From positions 20,832,001 through 20,896,000 of the forward strand of contig OY292275.1 of NCBI GenBank assembly GCA_958496175.1: a stretch of 64,000 nt of DNA. The letters are read 5' to 3'. The notes under the pieces were generated by a model. It was not told where the DNA came from. It worked only from the letters and a program-made list of their open reading frames with translations, and ran no database searches. The position numbers and the translations under genes were made by a program. Positions 37,369 to 48,359 of this stretch are shown here, in pieces; within the stretch, counting starts at the first letter, position 1, and every line of letters begins with the position of its first letter. Origin of the DNA: Sisyra terminalis. Taxonomy: Eukaryota; Arthropoda; Insecta; Neuroptera; Sisyridae.

Positions 37369-40300
37369 GTAGGTTCTAGAATTTAATTTCTTACTTAAAA
37401 TTACAATCAAAAAAATATTCACTTTTCCTAAAATGGAAATAACTATCACATTTTCAGAAGTAAGGTACATTATTTTTAAGAAAATAAGTTTTACTAAATT
37501 GAATTTCAATATATCTCGGTTAATAAATTTTTACAAACCCTAGAGTTGCATGAAACCTTAGCTGTTTGAATGGTTTACTAAAAAGACGTTCTTGTATACC
37601 GTAATTTTAAGAAAATATTTTCTAAATTATGTATTTTATTACTGAAAATTGTGTAATAGTTTTTAAATAATGCTCTGCTGAAAAAAGTTCATTTGAATCC
37701 ATTTAAAATCTCAACCTCAACTAATATGTATACGAGTGCAGCAATTATAAAAAAGTAAAAATAGAAAGTATTGGCTTGTATAAAGTACTTTCTACAGTAA
37801 GTAATTGAGGAAAATGACGCAGTCGTTTTTTTTGTTTTTATTTTTTTGAAGGGGAGAGCGATAGAAGACCCGAACGGTAGTTGAGAATAGAGTCACTTGT
37901 TAGAGCTCTATGTTTAATGTCTCGATGGTTTCGTAGGTTGCATTAAGTGTTCCATAAATACCAACTTTAGTTAGCATTGTCGGTTTTAAATATTACAATC
38001 ATATACTAATGATTAAAATAGTTCATTAAATTTAAATATAGGTCCAAATTGATATGCTTATAATATGCAACAAATAATTTGACTCATGTCCTTTTTAGAT
38101 TCGTCAAATCTGGTAACGTTACATTTTCGATTATTTTTTTAATTTAATTCGCGATATTTTTATCAAATAAATTCTAATATAGTATAACTTTTTCTTTAAA
38201 GGCGAAATTTTTATTATGAGCCGATTTATTCGCGAATTAAATCAAAAACAAAGTCGAAATTGCAACGTTGCCAAATTTGACTGTTCTAAAAGGGACATGA
38301 GCCAATACTTTTTAACAGGATATTTATTAAATTTAAGAAAAGTGTATTTATCCATGGTAAGCTTTCTTAATCTTTTTGGAACGAGGCTTCATGATATTAA
38401 CGTGAATTTTATGGTACCTCATAAGAATTGCAGGCAAATAATTTATGTCTTTGATTTAATTTTAAGGCAAAACAATATATGAAAACTTTAAATAAATAGC
38501 CAACGTAAACAAAAAAAGCATTTCCTGCTGCCCACTATGTACTCAAGACCTATAGTTTAAGAAACCCTGGTTCATTATATATTGTATAAAGGCTGGGAAG
38601 ATAATAATTAGATTTTTTTATTTTTAGAATCGAAAGCAATATGAGCCAAGTGATTGAAAATTTACAAAATAATTACATTTTTTCTTCCGTCGAAAAGTTT
38701 GTATATAATCTTTGAAAAATTAATTACTTTTGTTGATTTAATTTTTACTTTTTTTTCTTGCAGCAAATATAAACTAGATTCATTGGCTCGAGTTCAAGCT
38801 ATACAATTACTCGTACAGTTCACCAACGATCCTCACTTTTCTAGCGTTGTAAAAAAAATTTTTTCTAGATTGTTAGATCGATATAATAGAGAAAATAAAA
38901 ACCGCTATTTTGCTAGATCACAATTACATTATGCCAAAAATCGAATTTTACAAATATGTTTATTAATTCAACCAAAATTAAGTCCGGAAGATAATGTTAT
39001 ACTGTATAAATGGCTTTGCACAATTATAATGAAAGAGAGTCTGCAAACAAGTGTTCGCTATTTAATAGAATGGCTATTCGTAAGAGTTTTACTACAATCA
39101 GATGAACTGTTGAAAGATTTTTACAGTAAATTAAATACTTTGGGTGAAAAACGACCTAGTAGTTTAATATCAATTATATCAATTTTGTATCAAATTGGAA
39201 AAGAAAACGAAAATCAAAGGAAAAAAATTATTTCCATTGTTTTGCCGTATACCATCGGTTCTAACTTTAAAATTCGTCTTTATGCCCAAGTAAGACTCAT
39301 TTCACATCAAGAGTCACAAGAGTGTTCAGATCAGTCAAGTATAGTTATGCATTGTTTAGTTATTCACTAATTTGCCTGATCTGAGCACTTTTGTTTGATA
39401 GTGCGACTATTATACTCAACAGGATTCAATAACGTTAATTTTAACTTCAGCCATTCTTTCCTCTTTTTAAAGCAATATACAGTAGTAATTACATCTTTTA
39501 AAAAATAAATATTTTTAATTGATTTTTCAGAAATTAAATTAGAGAAACATTGTTACTAAAAGCACACAAATTAAAAAAAAGCATAGATGATTTAAAATTG
39601 AATCCCAATGAGTATCAAATTCTTTTCTTAAATATTGAATGTCTTCCAAAATGTACTATTAATACTATTAGATATGCGGAGTTGTTCCTTTATAAACTTT
39701 TGAACTGATCTATTATATCATTATAATACAACCAATGAAAAGTTAAACCACTCACAGTACAGAATTGATTTGGCTTATAGTCATTTAGTATTTTCAGTAC
39801 ATTTCAGAAGAAACCCATTATTTTTGTATTCTTATATAATTTTTTAACTAATCAATATATTTTTTTCTAGTGGACTTTCATAAAAATTTACGAGTTAACA
39901 GAAAAATCTAGAAATGTAAATATCAATGAATATGATGCTGTATATAACTTTTTTCAAGAAACGTTATCGAATACGAATACAGAAAAGAATTTAATTCGTT
40001 TACAAAATGATTTCTTCTTTAATGTTTTCGACATAAAAAACAATTTTACTCTGGAGACAATTTTTGATATTTTACCTCAATTAAGTTTAATTCCCGAGGA
40101 AATATTACCCATTGGTTTATTTAAAATTCAGTGTGCATACTTAAGAAATCATAACACAGATTTACGTGATAGTTTGCAATCATTAATTGATACTCAAGAT
40201 ACTGAAGATAACTTTGATGCTGACCAAACAGAAATCATACAAAAGAAAATAACACCATGGAATACTGTAATTCCAGATTCAGAATTATTTAATAGAAATA

Positions 40301-41020
40301 ACCAAATAGCTGCTAAAAAAACCGAATTAATTGTGATTGCTTCTTTAATAACAAAATCAACCAATTTAGGAGGTCTCGCAAGAACGTGTGAAATATTTGG
40401 AGTTTCCGAATATGTGATAAGCAATTCAAATATTTTAAAAGATTCTGAATTTCAAAGCCTCAGTGTATCAGCAGAAAATTGGTTAAAAATATCAACAATA
40501 AATTCGTCACAATTGATAGATTATTTATTTAGTTTAAAATCAAATGGTTACACAATAGTTGGTTGTGAACAAACTTCGAACAGTGTCCAACTGCAAGAGT
40601 ATAATTATCCTGAAAAAACTGCTATTTTATTTGGGTAAATTTTATATAATAGAACAGAGTTTCCCAAACTTTGTACCCCTTAATCCTTATATTATCGTAA
40701 CAATCGTAACGTTAAATTTGATTATATAAGAAAAAAAAAAGTGAAATGGTGATATTACATTTTGGGAAACACTGCAAAATTATGTTCTTTAAATTTTCAC
40801 TTTATCAAAAAAATCTGAGCTATATTAAAGATATATTTCAAACTGTTTCAGGAACGAAAAAGAAGGAATTCCATCGAATATTCTGGCTTTCGTGGATGTG
40901 TGTGTTGAAATTCCTCAAATTGGTATTATAAGATCATTGAACGTGCATGTAAGTGGCGCGTTATCAATTTGGGAGTACAACAGGCAACATTATTTTGAGA
41001 AAAATATGGTTTCTATTTAA
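34712..41020 (+). CDS. TARBP1: TARBP1-type tRNA (guanosine-2'-O)-methyltransferase
   Basis: Gene span; coding exons are 34712-37368, 37369-gap to 38628-38696, 38764-39289, 39871-40634 and 40852-41020, about 1,394 residues if the doubtful segment at 39538-39705 is skipped (human TARBP1 has 1,621). The long N-terminal part is leucine-rich and helical, as expected for HEAT-like repeats. The C-terminus is a SpoU/TrmH domain: motif 1 [14 protein letters not shown] (about residue 1249), motif 2 ILFGNEKEGIP (about 1336) and motif 3 [23 protein letters not shown] (about 1359), which forms the knotted SAM site. The family (yeast Trm3, human TARBP1) methylates the ribose of G18 in certain tRNAs. The ATG has an in-frame TAA 21 bp upstream. 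Convergent with the downstream phosphatase gene. Confidence 0.92.
38080..38306. mobile_element. MITE with about 75-bp inverted repeats in TARBP1 intron 1
   Basis: The left arm starts GACTCATGTCCTTTTTAGA and continues GTCAAATCTGGTAACGTTAC to TTTAATTCGCGA. The right arm, reverse complemented, reads GGCTCATGTCCCTTTTAGA, GTCAAATTTGGCAACGTTGC, TTTAATTCGCGA. The two arms cover most of the 227 bp, so the transcript would form a long hairpin. No coding capacity. Inserted in sense-neutral position between exons 1 and 2. Confidence 0.8.
38628..38696 (+). CDS. TARBP1: TARBP1-like, coding exon 2
   Basis: A 69-nt exon between acceptor TTTTATTTTTAG and donor GTTTGT. It completes Lys886 and encodes [15 protein letters not shown] then YIFSSVE. 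Both junctions are phase 2 and consistent with their neighbours. Too short to be seen as an open frame by itself. Confidence 0.75.
38764..39289 (+). CDS. TARBP1: TARBP1-like, coding exon 3
   Basis: Starts after TTTTTTTTCTTGCAG, encodes [18 protein letters not shown] through NFKIRLYAQ, and ends at donor GTAAGA (39290) in phase 0. The open frame continues past the donor to 39370, but that tail ([11 protein letters not shown]) looks intronic. Helical repeat character continues. Confidence 0.85.
39538..39705 (+). other. Unplaced 56-codon open stretch between TARBP1 exons 3 and 5
   Basis: A good acceptor (TTGATTTTTCAG, ends 39530) is followed after 7 nt by an open stretch with protein-like content ([20 protein letters not shown], then [13 protein letters not shown] and [11 protein letters not shown]) ending in TGA at 39706. 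From that acceptor the phase-0 frame hits TAG at 39540-39542, and the frame of this stretch has TAA at 39535-39537. No donor joins it in phase to exon 5. A one-base indel, a decayed exon or chance are all possible. Skipping it leaves exons 3 and 5 in frame. Confidence 0.4.
39871..40634 (+). CDS. TARBP1: TARBP1-like, coding exon 5 (start of SpoU domain)
   Basis: Starts after ATATTTTTTTCTAG with [13 protein letters not shown] and runs to TAILFG at donor GTAAAT (40635), ending in phase 2. It carries the AdoMet-domain motif 1 [14 protein letters not shown] at about residue 1249 and the strand-loop region [15 protein letters not shown]. The last codon (Gly1339) is split with the next exon. Confidence 0.9.
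40852..41020 (+). CDS. TARBP1: TARBP1-like, terminal exon (SpoU motifs 2 and 3)
   Basis: Starts after ACTGTTTCAG and translates [17 protein letters not shown], then [20 protein letters not shown], then [16 protein letters not shown] and TAA at 41018-41020. [18 protein letters not shown] is nearly the vertebrate TARBP1 sequence of motif 3, which supports the gene name. It lies in a different frame from the open frame at 40746-40931. Confidence 0.92.
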
Positions 41021-41190
41021 ATATCATTTATAACAAAGAATTTCTACGAATTTTTAAGCCTACAGCCTTTTCGTCGGAATCGTTGTCATGATAAAACGTT
41101 TATAATGAAATGAAAATCATACTATGTTATTGGGACGTTACATACAATTTGGATATTTTATAAGGTTGTTACTTTTGTATTAAATACACC

Positions 41191-41196
41191 AATAAA
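41191..41196 (+). terminator. Poly(A) signal of the TARBP1-like gene
   Basis: AATAAA 171 bp after the stop codon, followed by a T/GT-containing stretch (ATGTCTTATAT). First canonical hexamer downstream of the stop. Confidence 0.55.
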
Positions 41197-41209
41197 TGTC
41201 TTATATAAA

Positions 41210-44200
41210 AAGTTTGAATTATTAATAATTTATATTTCTAAAAAAATCTTGAATATCGATAATCATTTTAGTAAAAAAAAATTTAATCATTTACATTTTC
41301 CATGACAAACACAAATGTTTAATAATATAATATTCTAGCATTTATATTAAAATTGAGTACTCAATTTCAAGATAAATAATCTTTTCAAGACGTCCATTAT
41401 ATCGTTATATTAATTTTTAAATGACAAAATTTGTCATTTAGGTACAACTCATTAGTCCACTCACAAAAGGATATATAATGATTCTTTAGAGGGCAAAAAT
41501 AAAGGTCATTTGTTACGTATAACTGAACAATAAAATTTTAAAAAAACATTGATCTAATCGTATTAAACACCTAATTCTCTATTTATACGATTTTTTGGGA
41601 ACGTATCTATCGTGTAGACTTTGCAGAGTACTAGGTGTAATTGAATAAGTCTTTAAAATTAATAACAAGAGTTATGCCATTTTTTAAAATTTGGATTAAG
41701 AGTTTATGGGATGCACACCTCTTGCACGTAAACAACATATCTAAACAAAAAATGCTGTCGACAAATTAGTAAGTAGCCCAAATGAACTCCTTTGTACCAT
41801 TAGAACTACATAAAATGGAATTGTAAAAGAATAAACTTTTGAATGATAAGCAAGATCGGTTCTAGGGTTTTGAGCACCTCGGGCAAAACAAAATTGACGC
41901 CTTTTTATTTAACAGCATACAAATTTGCGACACATTAAAAAAGAAAAAAAAAGGAAAATTTCATTCTTGATTTGGCACTCCATTCACCCGGCTTTCCCGC
42001 CCCTTTATTCACCCCTGCTGATAAATTACTGTATTTAATAATCGTAAAAAAATATTGGCAATAAAATTGAGGATTATTTTACTTTTTTTCGTTACGTTAA
42101 GACTTGTTAGGGATAGTTATTTATCTGAAAATAAATAGAATAAAAAATTTGAATGGCATATGTACGCATATAAAAACGAGCGAAATTCGTACAAACGCCT
42201 CAATGAACTATCATAATAAGCAAAAAGCAGTAAATAGTCTGCTTGATTTTATTCTTAAGTTGATATACTCAATCTAAAATCAAGGAATAACGCATTTTGT
42301 AAAAAGTACTACTGAAATACAAGTATTTGTAGTCTAAAAATTAAAGAGAATAGACAAATCCGTACCAAAACCTGAATTTCTGCGTGTGATTCTTTAAGTG
42401 ATTTCTTTAATGAAACTATTTCTTGATTATCTTTCTCATGTTACTTTCAATAGTTCAGCATAAGCTTGGGTCTTGACTTTTTTCTTCGTGATAACTGCAG
42501 ATAAAAAGTAAAAAACAAATATAAATTTTAAAAAACCAATACTCAGGATACTACGGTATTTACACAACTAAAAAAATAACTATTTCAATTTATTAAAATA
42601 TATGGAAGGGTTATAATACAATAACATAACTTGTTAAATATTTTTAATAAAAATTTTGTTATATTCAAAACATGTAATGCTTAATAAGGAACAATTCAAA
42701 TGTTTGTGATTATTTTTAAAATGTGACAAATATTCTATTTCTTATCTATTGTTGCTACAGTTATATAATTTCATATTTTTTAATAGTATGTTGAGATATA
42801 TCTTATTAAAATATTCACTGGACAATATATAAATTAAAAACTAAGTAAATGTATTCGGGACAAATCATACCTATGCATATACGGGTAGTTTAAGCTGTTC
42901 AAATAAATTCTTCGCCGTCAACGCGTTCATTCCAACGACTCGGTTTTACGCCTGTAATAATAAATACTGAAATAACTAGAATTTTATTCAAAAATTTAAT
43001 GAAAATTTTTCTATTTTATTTAAATGTGTTTATATTTTCAAATATTCGAGTCTCAAAATCACATATTAGGCCTAAATCAAGTTTAATAATAATTGGACAA
43101 ATTCGTATAATTTCAATGTAATTTTTAAAATAAGGAGAGGGCGCATAGTTAACGATTCGTAAAACTGAGTGATAGTCTAGGCACTTCTCTTTACAACCAA
43201 AAAAATAATTTAAATGAACCAAATAAAACTTGATTTTCAGGAAATTTAATAACTCTATTTTTGTCTTGCATGATTTGAAAGGATTAAGACATGACACTAC
43301 AATAAACACATTTATAAAAAATTATAGTAATATATAAAATTGGTGCTAACGATTGAGGGAATCAGTTTATTCAAACAATAAGGTAATCAAAATTTGATCA
43401 TATTTAAAATGGTGGTTTAACGTCACAGCATATCCTCTATTTATTTATTTTTTATATAAAAAAGCTTAATTATTACGTTTATCATGTCCTTATATTGGTT
43501 ATAAAAAGATTTACATAAAGGACTTTCAGTATGAAAACTTTATAGAATTTAGAGATACTTTTAGGCATTGTTCATTTTTACTATATTTACATGTTGGTAC
43601 ACAAAAATTTATTAGAACGTGGTATATTTGTACAAAAAGGAGATTTTTTTTTGGAACGATATAGTTTTTAACTTATTTGGAATCAGTCTTAAGACATTCA
43701 AATAAATGATTCCCTTGTAACATCAGGCCTATATTAATTCTATGATAATATAATGATTTAAGTTGAAACATTTATATTTAGTTTTATAATTTTTGAAAAA
43801 AAACGAACGGTGATATATAATTAAAATATTTATGTAGAATAAATGCATTGATCATATTATTTTGTTTCAAATTGAGTCGCTATTTTTGTAATAATAATTT
43901 ATGGCTATATGTGTTTATATCCAATTATTACCTAAATGTATCAAGTATTAAAATCACTGCATACTTGTTATCACTACATACACATATAAATACATTATGG
44001 TTTGAAACATAAGTGTTACTTTATAGTTGTTTACAGATAATTTATTGGACGCCTTATAAATAAAAGTTAAATTGTCGAAGTTTTAATATCCATCAAAAAC
44101 TTGGTCTCGGTTGGAAATTATTTTACATTGGTAAAATAGCGTCATTAAGGAAGTTTTCTACTTTCAGGAATTGACACAACTATCACAAAAATTGGCCGAA

Positions 44201-44640
44201 ACGTGAAAAAATACCTTAGGAATGTCACTAAAAGTTGGCGAAATTTTGAATTTCTGATCACTGGCATCGTTAATGTTTGGATTTAAATTTTAAAAAATTT
44301 CCAATGATTTCAAAAGCTACATAATACAGAAAAAAAATCTTAAACGGTTTACGAATTTTTCATATGTCATTCCTTTCCCTTTCGTTGTGCTGCTGTACTG
44401 TAGAAAACTTCCTTAACTAAGTTCTTTTCGCTTTTAAAGTTGAATAATCAAAATTTTTTGAAAATATTTTTACCACTAATAATTCAGAAATAATTTCGTT
44501 ATTGTTTAAGGTTAATTTTCTTTCACAGAATTGAATTTAAGTCTTATAATCCATAGGGTAATTCTTTAATGGTAATAAAACTTAGAAAAATATATATATT
44601 TCATAATATATTAAAGGATTTTTTTCCTTGGTTAAATGAA
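41210..44640. other. Intergenic between convergent genes
   Basis: About 3.4 kb of AT-rich DNA without coding signal. A short GC-richer piece at 41980-42015 (CACCCGGCTTTCCCGCCCC) stands out but is not explained. Chance frames at 43016-43309 and 44730-44918 are not supported. Confidence 0.5.
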
Positions 44641-44645
44641 ATAAT

Positions 44646-44651
44646 TTTATT
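44646..44651 (-). terminator. Poly(A) signal of the phosphatase gene
   Basis: AATAAA on the minus strand, about 265 bp after the stop codon; the first canonical hexamer downstream. Confidence 0.5.
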
Positions 44652-44914
44652 TAAGATATTTTGTCTGCTAGCTACTTTAGTATGTGATTAACATATAACA
44701 TTGCAATTATAATGTATCATCAAATTTTATCAAAAAGAAAAAAATACTAAAAATGTATCTAAATGCTTCTTAAAAAATTTAATTTGATAAAAATGTATTA
44801 ATGTATTGGTTTGACGAATTTGATATAACTTATAATTTTGCAATAAATAATCAATACCGGTTTGTTGTGAAATATAGTAATTGATTGTATTAAGGACAAG
44901 TACATATACTAAAC

Positions 44915-45122
44915 TCATCCCTTAAAGTAAGCGTAGACTAAAGCGCCCCCTCCCAATAAACACAATACACTAAGTCCAAAATAAAATGGTCTAGACAGAG
45001 ACCTCTTAGTATCAGCCCATTTCTCTGCTGCTTGCTGTTTCCGTTTAATTTCTTGAATTTGTTTCGATAATTGCTCTTTCCGGTCTAATCGACTTCGTTG
45101 TCGTAACTCACTGGTTGGTGAT
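44915..45122 (-). CDS. Ptp61F: PTP1B-like, terminal exon (membrane tail)
   Basis: Basic helical stretch [20 protein letters not shown] (422-441), then hydrophobic [20 protein letters not shown] (462-481), FKG and TGA. This is a tail anchor, as in ER-targeted PTP1B, TC-PTP 48-kDa and the longer fly Ptp61F isoform. No alternative soluble or nuclear 3' exon is recognised. Confidence 0.9.
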
Positions 45123-48100
45123 CTAAGTGGAAAATTTATGTTAGTAAGAAATTAAACAAATTCAACATTTCTTAAACTTACGAAGCTCCTGAATTAACCG
45201 AATTGTTGTGGTTTGTTAAATCTTCGGTAGAACAGAATGAATCGTTATCACTGTAACTGTCTTGAGGCACACCCGGTAAGGGTCTTCGAGGAGGGCCATT
45301 TGTACAATTTTCTGCTATCACATCTTCCATTATAGTATTACTATTAGCAACATCTGAATGTGAATCATTTAGAATTGAATCATTCATTGATGTGCTATTC
45401 GGAATGGTAGGAAGTGGCCGGTTAACAAATGTTGTTTGTTGCGATCGTGTCAAACTATCTCCTCGAGGAGGCAACGGCGGTGGTTCGTTGTCTTCATCAT
45501 CTTCATCGCTCACAGCACAATCGTATATGAATTCTTCGTACTGCTGTAGTTCCATAAGAAATAAATAGTAAATGATTACAAAAATGCTCACATTAAAATT
45601 TAATCCATGCGAAAATATTAAATTTGAAAATTTAACGTCTTCTATTTCCATCCCATCGCTACAAGTATTATGAAAAATGTTTTTTTAGCAAAACGTACAA
45701 ATCACACATTATAAACGTTAAGAAGAAAAACTAAAATTGCGTTTAAAAATGCATATTACTCATTATGTTAATAACAATAGTTTAAATATTTTTAATAAAA
45801 TTGTTTAAATATTTTTAACAAAATAGTTTAAATAGTTTTAATAGGAACAAAATGGTAACACATTTGAAGTTTTTCGTTTCAGTTAATTAGAACTAGGGTC
45901 CAACCGAAGGTCAGATTGATCAATTGATTTTGGCCGAAGCTATATTATTTAGTGCCTAACTTCAAACCTCACCTTTTTAAGTTGTTAATTTTACCAAAAA
46001 TATCCTGAAAACTTTAAGCAAAAATATCCTGGATAAATTAAATAATCATACTAACATTCAAAATCCTAACAACACATGAACTAAAAATATATTTCAGCCT
46101 GGTTTATCTTTGTACCCAAAACTTGGAATTTTCAGTTAAAAGACTAATGAAAATAGATACTATGACAGTCGTACCGATTAGTAAACAACCAAATTTTCAG
46201 AAATTCTGCCTATGGCCTTCGAGAGTGATTAACGAAATAGATTTCAGTATTATATAATGTTAATAATTTTGGCTTATTTAAAAATAACCAAGAAGTACAA
46301 AAAAATATATAAATAAACAAAGACATTTGACACAAGATATTGCCTTATATAGAAGTTTGTGTCGATCGTAACTAAATCAGGAACCAAAATTGTGTTTTGG
46401 TAGTGAAAACTACTTTCGGTCGGACACTAGTAGCATTTGCTCCTCGCTACCTACTCTACAACTAACAATTCACAATTTGTGCGTATTTCTACAAGAGCAT
46501 ATGTTTTTGATTAATGCATACTTCCAGCTTCGGCCAAAACTTCGGCTAATTTTTGGCCGAAGCCGAAGCCTCGGTTGAACCCTAATTGAAATCAAATAAA
46601 ACATAAATTAAAACAAAATAAAAAAATAAATTAAATTACCTTGCAACAAATACGCTTTAGATATAAAATAAGTTATCGAAAAATGTACGTAGTATTGGAA
46701 AACCTACACAATTACCCCACCAAATAAAAAACTTATAAAATTTTCTATATATTCTCATGACGATTTGTACCTTGATTTAAGAGAAAAAAACGTACCTCAG
46801 ATTCGGAATTGCTTGAAAGAAGGCGTTTAGCTCCTTCAATAATCGCTTGATAAGAAAATCTTAGCTGATCAGGTGTTTGGATTAAACCCATTCGAAATTT
46901 TCTCATTTCCAACAAAACTTCTTTAACATCCACTGCATTTAATCCAAATTTTTCAATCTACAAAAACATAGTTAGCTTATGTTCTAAACGATATTATATT
47001 CGCGCAAACCATTATCAAACAAGAATCCACTAAACAAAAGGTTCCCGAACGACCAATTCCTGCGCTACAGTGAACCACTGCTGGTCCGACATCATTTTCC
47101 AAAGCTCCAGATTGCCGAACATTTCTTAAAAATTCCAAAAATGCAGTAGGCGAACTAGGCACCCCGAAATCCGGCCAAGTGGTATAATGAAATTGCTGAA
47201 TTTCTCGTGATGTTTTGCTTTCAACGTCTGTTAATCTAAAAACACCAACAATTTAATATAATTGTTGCTCTTTTGAGTTTATTCACAATTAAATTAACTT
47301 AAACAATTTATTGCAAAATTGTGAATATTAAATAAAAAAACCAAGTTGACTTTTATCGCTAAATGTTCATATATTAATAACAAAATATAGTGGCAGAATA
47401 AATGACTTAAGAAAAATAATTGTTACTTAAGCATAGCACAACATTTCGACCTTACTTTAGCGCTAACTATTAAGAGTAAGGCGAAATTTGCTGAAATGTT
47501 CTGTTATAGGTATATAACAATTGTTTCTTTTACATCTTTTTATTCACCATTATATTCTGCTATAAACATAGAGGAGAAAACCCTACAAATGTAAAATTAT
47601 TAGACTAAATATTGTGCTATGCTTGAATAACATTTTTCATTTTTATTACGTACTCAAATTCCTGCAATAAATCTTTTGAAATCTACTTGAAAATAAATTA
47701 TCAATAACATCAAATCATTGCTTACTTAAATAGACGAGTGCAGTAGTAAGAATGATCTTCAAAATTTAAAAATTCTAGTTTTAATCCCACAGAATCTAAA
47801 TTTAGAACTGCCCCAACATCAAGAGGCCAATAACAATGACATTTTACTTGACGTTGTTCAATTAATTTGTTTAGCATAAGAACGGCTTTTGAATTTTGTT
47901 CCCATATCATTAACCAAAAATGTCCGACTGTTTCTGCTAATGGACCTTGCGTCAGTATATACTGTCGGTTTGCTCGTTCAACCTATTGTTTTAAATTATA
48001 ACAATCAAAAATATCAAATATAATTAACTATTTACTTACCTTCACTAAATTTGCATTAATATAATCACAGGGTCCTCGAGATAGGACAACTCTACTTTCG

Positions 48101-48352
48101 TCAAAAGGATTTACATCCCGGTACCTGTTCAAGGTTCTATTTTGAGGTTTTCGAGCTTCTAAACATTTAAATTCATATTTTGAGCTTTCCTCCCGAATAC
48201 TCTACACAATTTGTAAAATTTGAATGTATAAATTGGAAATAATCAAAATATGTAAACTGTTAAAAGGAAATTACCTGGTACAGGATCGTCCATCCATTTT
48301 TTGCATTGATGTCAATGTACTCGGATTCAACATTTCGGTTTGTGGATGTCAT
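44915..48352 (-). CDS. Ptp61F: ER-anchored tyrosine phosphatase, PTP1B/Ptp61F type
   Basis: Seven coding exons (48352-48275, 48201-48040, 47982-47726, 47235-47010, 46957-46796, 45543-45182, 45122-44915) give 484 residues; human PTPN1 has 435 and fly Ptp61F 548. All junctions are GT-AG and in phase. Catalytic domain about residues 5-290: pTyr loop NRYRDV (Tyr53), WPD loop TTWPDFGVP (Asp188), signature [11 protein letters not shown] (Cys222, Arg228) and Q loop [13 protein letters not shown] (Gln268, Gln272). A proline-rich region with three PxxP-type motifs follows, then a coiled basic stretch and a hydrophobic tail (462-482) ending YFKG. Family role: cytosolic-face dephosphorylation of receptor tyrosine kinases and JAK-type kinases from the ER. 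Fly Ptp61F binds the SH2/SH3 adaptor Dock through proline motifs. Upstream on the same strand are a CCAAT sequence (near 48474) and a 12-codon upstream frame. Confidence 0.95.
45182..45543 (-). CDS. Ptp61F: PTP1B-like, coding exon 6 (acidic and proline-rich)
   Basis: After [20 protein letters not shown] come PPPLPPRG (residues 316-323), RPLPTIP (337-343) and [10 protein letters not shown] (379-388), typical SH3-binding sequences. Ser/Asn/Asp-rich spacers are likely disordered. Acceptor ACTACAG; an alternative AG three bases on would drop Gln296. Ends in phase 2 at donor GTAAGT. Confidence 0.9.
45893..46583. mobile_element. MITE-like element in phosphatase intron 5
   Basis: Left end TAGGGTCCAACCGAAGG, right end (reverse complement) TAGGGTTCAACCGAGGCTTC. 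Repeated TTCGGC/GCCGAA motifs lie near the right end (TTTTGGCCGAAGCCGAAGCC). Termini match the element at 15625. An internal CGGTCGGACACTAG suggests a nested or partial second copy. No transposase. Confidence 0.6.
46796..46957 (-). CDS. Ptp61F: PTP1B-like, coding exon 5 (Q loop)
   Basis: 54 codons: [20 protein letters not shown] then [20 protein letters not shown] and EGAKRLLSS. [20 protein letters not shown] is nearly invariant in PTP1B/TC-PTP. Phase 0 at both ends; donor GTACGT. Confidence 0.94.
47010..47235 (-). CDS. Ptp61F: PTP1B-like, coding exon 4 (catalytic exon)
   Basis: Contains both catalytic loops: [11 protein letters not shown] with general acid Asp188 and [14 protein letters not shown] with nucleophile Cys222 and Arg228. 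All key residues are present, so the enzyme is predicted active. The exon ends ATG at the less common donor GTTTGC, phase 0. Confidence 0.95.
47726..47982 (-). CDS. Ptp61F: PTP1B-like, coding exon 3
   Basis: Encodes [40 protein letters not shown] and [20 protein letters not shown] and HFWxMxWE are core PTP motifs. Ends in phase 2 at donor GTAAGC. Confidence 0.94.
48040..48201 (-). CDS. Ptp61F: PTP1B-like, coding exon 2 (pTyr recognition loop)
   Basis: 54 codons, [20 protein letters not shown] then [20 protein letters not shown] and DYINANLVK. The NRYRDV loop holds substrate phosphotyrosine; DYINANL is the next conserved strand. Acceptor TGTAG, donor GTAAGT, phase 0 at both ends. Confidence 0.93.
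48275..48352 (-). CDS. Ptp61F: PTP1B-like, coding exon 1
   Basis: 26 codons from [23 protein letters not shown] then WTILYQ, ending CAG at donor GTAATT in phase 0. The WxxLYQ end matches the first helix of the PTP1B fold. Too short to be called as an isolated frame. Confidence 0.88.
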
Positions 48353-48359
48353 TTTGTGA

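Noticed and set aside
38216..38482. 88-codon plus-strand frame in TARBP1 intron 1
   Set aside because: It overlaps the right arm of the foldback MITE and the intron sequence; the exon junctions on both sides are in phase without it.
40746..40931. 61-codon plus-strand frame
   Set aside because: It overlaps the TARBP1 terminal exon in the wrong frame; the true frame contains the SpoU motifs.
43016..43309. 97-codon minus-strand frame
   Set aside because: No recognisable motif, AT-driven composition, and no transcript-like signals between the two convergent genes.
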